From Eriocheir sinensis (Eukaryota; Arthropoda; Malacostraca; Decapoda; Varunidae): a stretch of DNA of 64,000 nt. Numbering within the stretch: position 1 is the stretch's first letter; every line of letters begins with the position of its first letter. Both the position numbers and the translations under genes were made by a program. The stretch is from contig NC_066517.1 of NCBI RefSeq assembly GCF_024679095.1, positions 19,013,893-19,077,892 of the forward strand, in the 5' to 3' direction. This document shows positions 62,650 through 64,000 of the stretch, in pieces. Under the pieces are notes generated by a model. The model did not search any database, was not told the DNA's origin, and worked only from the letters and a program-made list of their open reading frames with translations.

Positions 62650-63260
62650 TGATAATAATGCACGTATAGAAAATCAGTATAATGGAAATCTGAAGTACGT
62701 AAGAGATATTTATCTTTACAATCCTAAAAGCAATGAAATGCTGGAAAGTCAAGGAGAATGAAGAAAAAGACTAAGTAAATAAAAGTTTGAAGGAAACATA
62801 ACCAAAACAAAACAAAAGAATTTAAACGGTAACTTGGAGCACAAAACATAGACCTTAAAAACAAACAAATAAACAAAAAGAAACAAATCAAATGGAAAAA
62901 ATAGATAGAGATGACAGAGAAAAGTAAAAAAGAAAATAAGTAGACATAAAGAGCACATGGAGAAGTAATAGAATAAAGCTCTAGAACGTTTATACAACAA
63001 AAAAAAAATTCAAGAGAAAAGAAAAAAAAATATTTAAGGCAGCTGATAGAAGAAAACAAAGTCGACCATAAATAAACGAGAGCGTAAAACAGGATAACAT
63101 TAACAGACTAGAGACGACCCGACGCGACCGTCCCAAGACAGAGACGGATCAACGAACGGTACACACAAGAACCTCCCGCGGTCGAGATGGTCCCGTTGGC
63201 CCTCGAGAACGACCTTGTCCCGAGCATTGACCTTCAGACACACCCTCCTCCTTGACCCCC
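62650..63260. other. A-rich sequence then a GC-rich island, function unknown
   Basis: 62650-63090 is A-rich. 63110-63255 is GC-rich with an open minus-strand frame (CLKVNARDKVVLEGQRDHLD) that has no good splice sites; I do not call it a gene. Confidence 0.4.
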
Positions 63261-63265
63261 GGCCC

Positions 63266-63266
<1 letters not shown>

Positions 63267-63338
<72 letters not shown>
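63267..63338 (+). repeat. (GT)n-(GA)n microsatellite
   Basis: GT to 63282 then GA to 63338. Confidence 0.95.
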
Positions 63339-63339
<1 letters not shown>

Positions 63340-63461
63340 CAGTATATATGTCATTCTTCAGTGAAAACAAATAAGTAAACTCATAACCTAAGATTCATAT
63401 TAACTTAATTTGATTTTTTTTCTTTAAACGCAGGAAGTACCGATATAATGTAAGAAAAAAG

Positions 63462-63464
<3 letters not shown>

Positions 63465-63538
<74 letters not shown>

Positions 63539-63712
63539 TCGATACAAGAGAACATACTGTCTCCTTTATTTTTCTTCCATCTTCACTACTTCATTTTTTT
63601 CATGCAGTCATCATCATCATCATCATTATCATCATCATCATAACAACTAGAATCATCATTATCAACACGACTTGAAGGGCAAAGTGACAAGAAGTAAAAG
63701 AACAACAGTCAT

Positions 63713-63773
<61 letters not shown>
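63465..63773 (+). repeat. Two (CA)n blocks and a (CAT)n block
   Basis: CA 63465-63536, CAT 63607-63640, CA 63714-63773. Confidence 0.95.
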
Positions 63774-63774
<1 letters not shown>

Positions 63775-63869
63775 GACTGCATTCCTCTCTGATCACTACA
63801 TTTTGTTTTACCTGGTGAGCGAAAGCTTCAGAAATTTATTTTTCGTGGGATTGTCTCGAAGGCATTAGT

Positions 63870-64000
63870 AAAACACTCAAACAGTCAGTCAGTCACCCTA
63901 CCAGTCACACTCTTAGCCAGTCAACCAGTCAGTCAACCACTCACCCACTCAGTCAACAGATCGGCCAGTCATTTAGCCACTCAGTAAGCAAGTTAGCTGG
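63870..64000 (+). repeat. Degenerate (CAGT)n array at the window edge
   Basis: CAGTCAGTCAACCAGTCA-type motifs run to the end of the window. Confidence 0.8.

Noticed and set aside
63100..63255. GC-rich minus-strand open frame (CLKVNARDKVVLEGQRDHLD)
   Set aside because: It runs out of a microsatellite, lacks credible splice sites and stops soon after. Not enough for a gene call.

Overview
This window is eukaryotic nuclear DNA, most likely from a decapod crustacean such as a brachyuran crab. That identification is an inference from four things: very dense (GT)n, (CT)n, (GA)n and trinucleotide microsatellites, two tRNA-derived SINEs, arthropod-type genes (a chitin-binding cuticle protein, a Star-like FkbM protein, a Stubble-like protease), and short exons with GT..AG introns. 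No prokaryotic or organellar feature was seen. Exon models were built by hand from splice signals, reading phase and family motifs, without transcript data.

Layout. Near the left edge, 286-459 (-) is the first coding exon of a secreted Cys-containing protein that looks like the N-cap of a leucine-rich-repeat protein; the rest lies outside the window. 6328-8241 (+) is a complete three-exon Star-like FkbM methyltransferase-fold gene (350 aa). 11135-13410 (+) is a four-exon secreted protein with one chitin-binding type-2 (CBM14) domain (about 129 aa). 14030-16075 is a large imperfect palindrome resembling a foldback element. 17829-30470 (-) is a multi-exon gene I do not recognise, with its 5' end unresolved. 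33640-39150 is a composite minisatellite block. 43070-56465 (-) is a complete Stubble-like serine protease of 917 aa with a disulfide-knot N-terminal domain, a roughly 580-residue Ser/Thr/Pro/Glu-rich stem and a trypsin domain. Its exon 8 exists as two tandem 155-bp versions that appear to be mutually exclusive. 57000-64000 holds simple and tandem repeats without a supportable gene.

Between and inside genes lie dispersed repeats: a short terminal-inverted-repeat family with about nine copies, a poly-A-tailed element with about six copies that is often nested in the former, two SINEs, a LINE reverse-transcriptase fragment, a possible piggyBac fragment, and three hairpin or MITE-like elements in the protease introns.

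The genes do not form a pathway. Two of them (chitin-binding protein and Stubble-like protease) fit cuticle or epithelial extracellular matrix biology. The strongest biological signal is the duplicated protease exon. Both versions keep the trypsin-type Asp at the base of the S1 pocket but differ at the neighbouring residue (Ser versus Ala, chymotrypsin position 190) and in the surrounding loops. Including both exons or skipping both gives an early stop codon, so one gene may make two proteases of different specificity.
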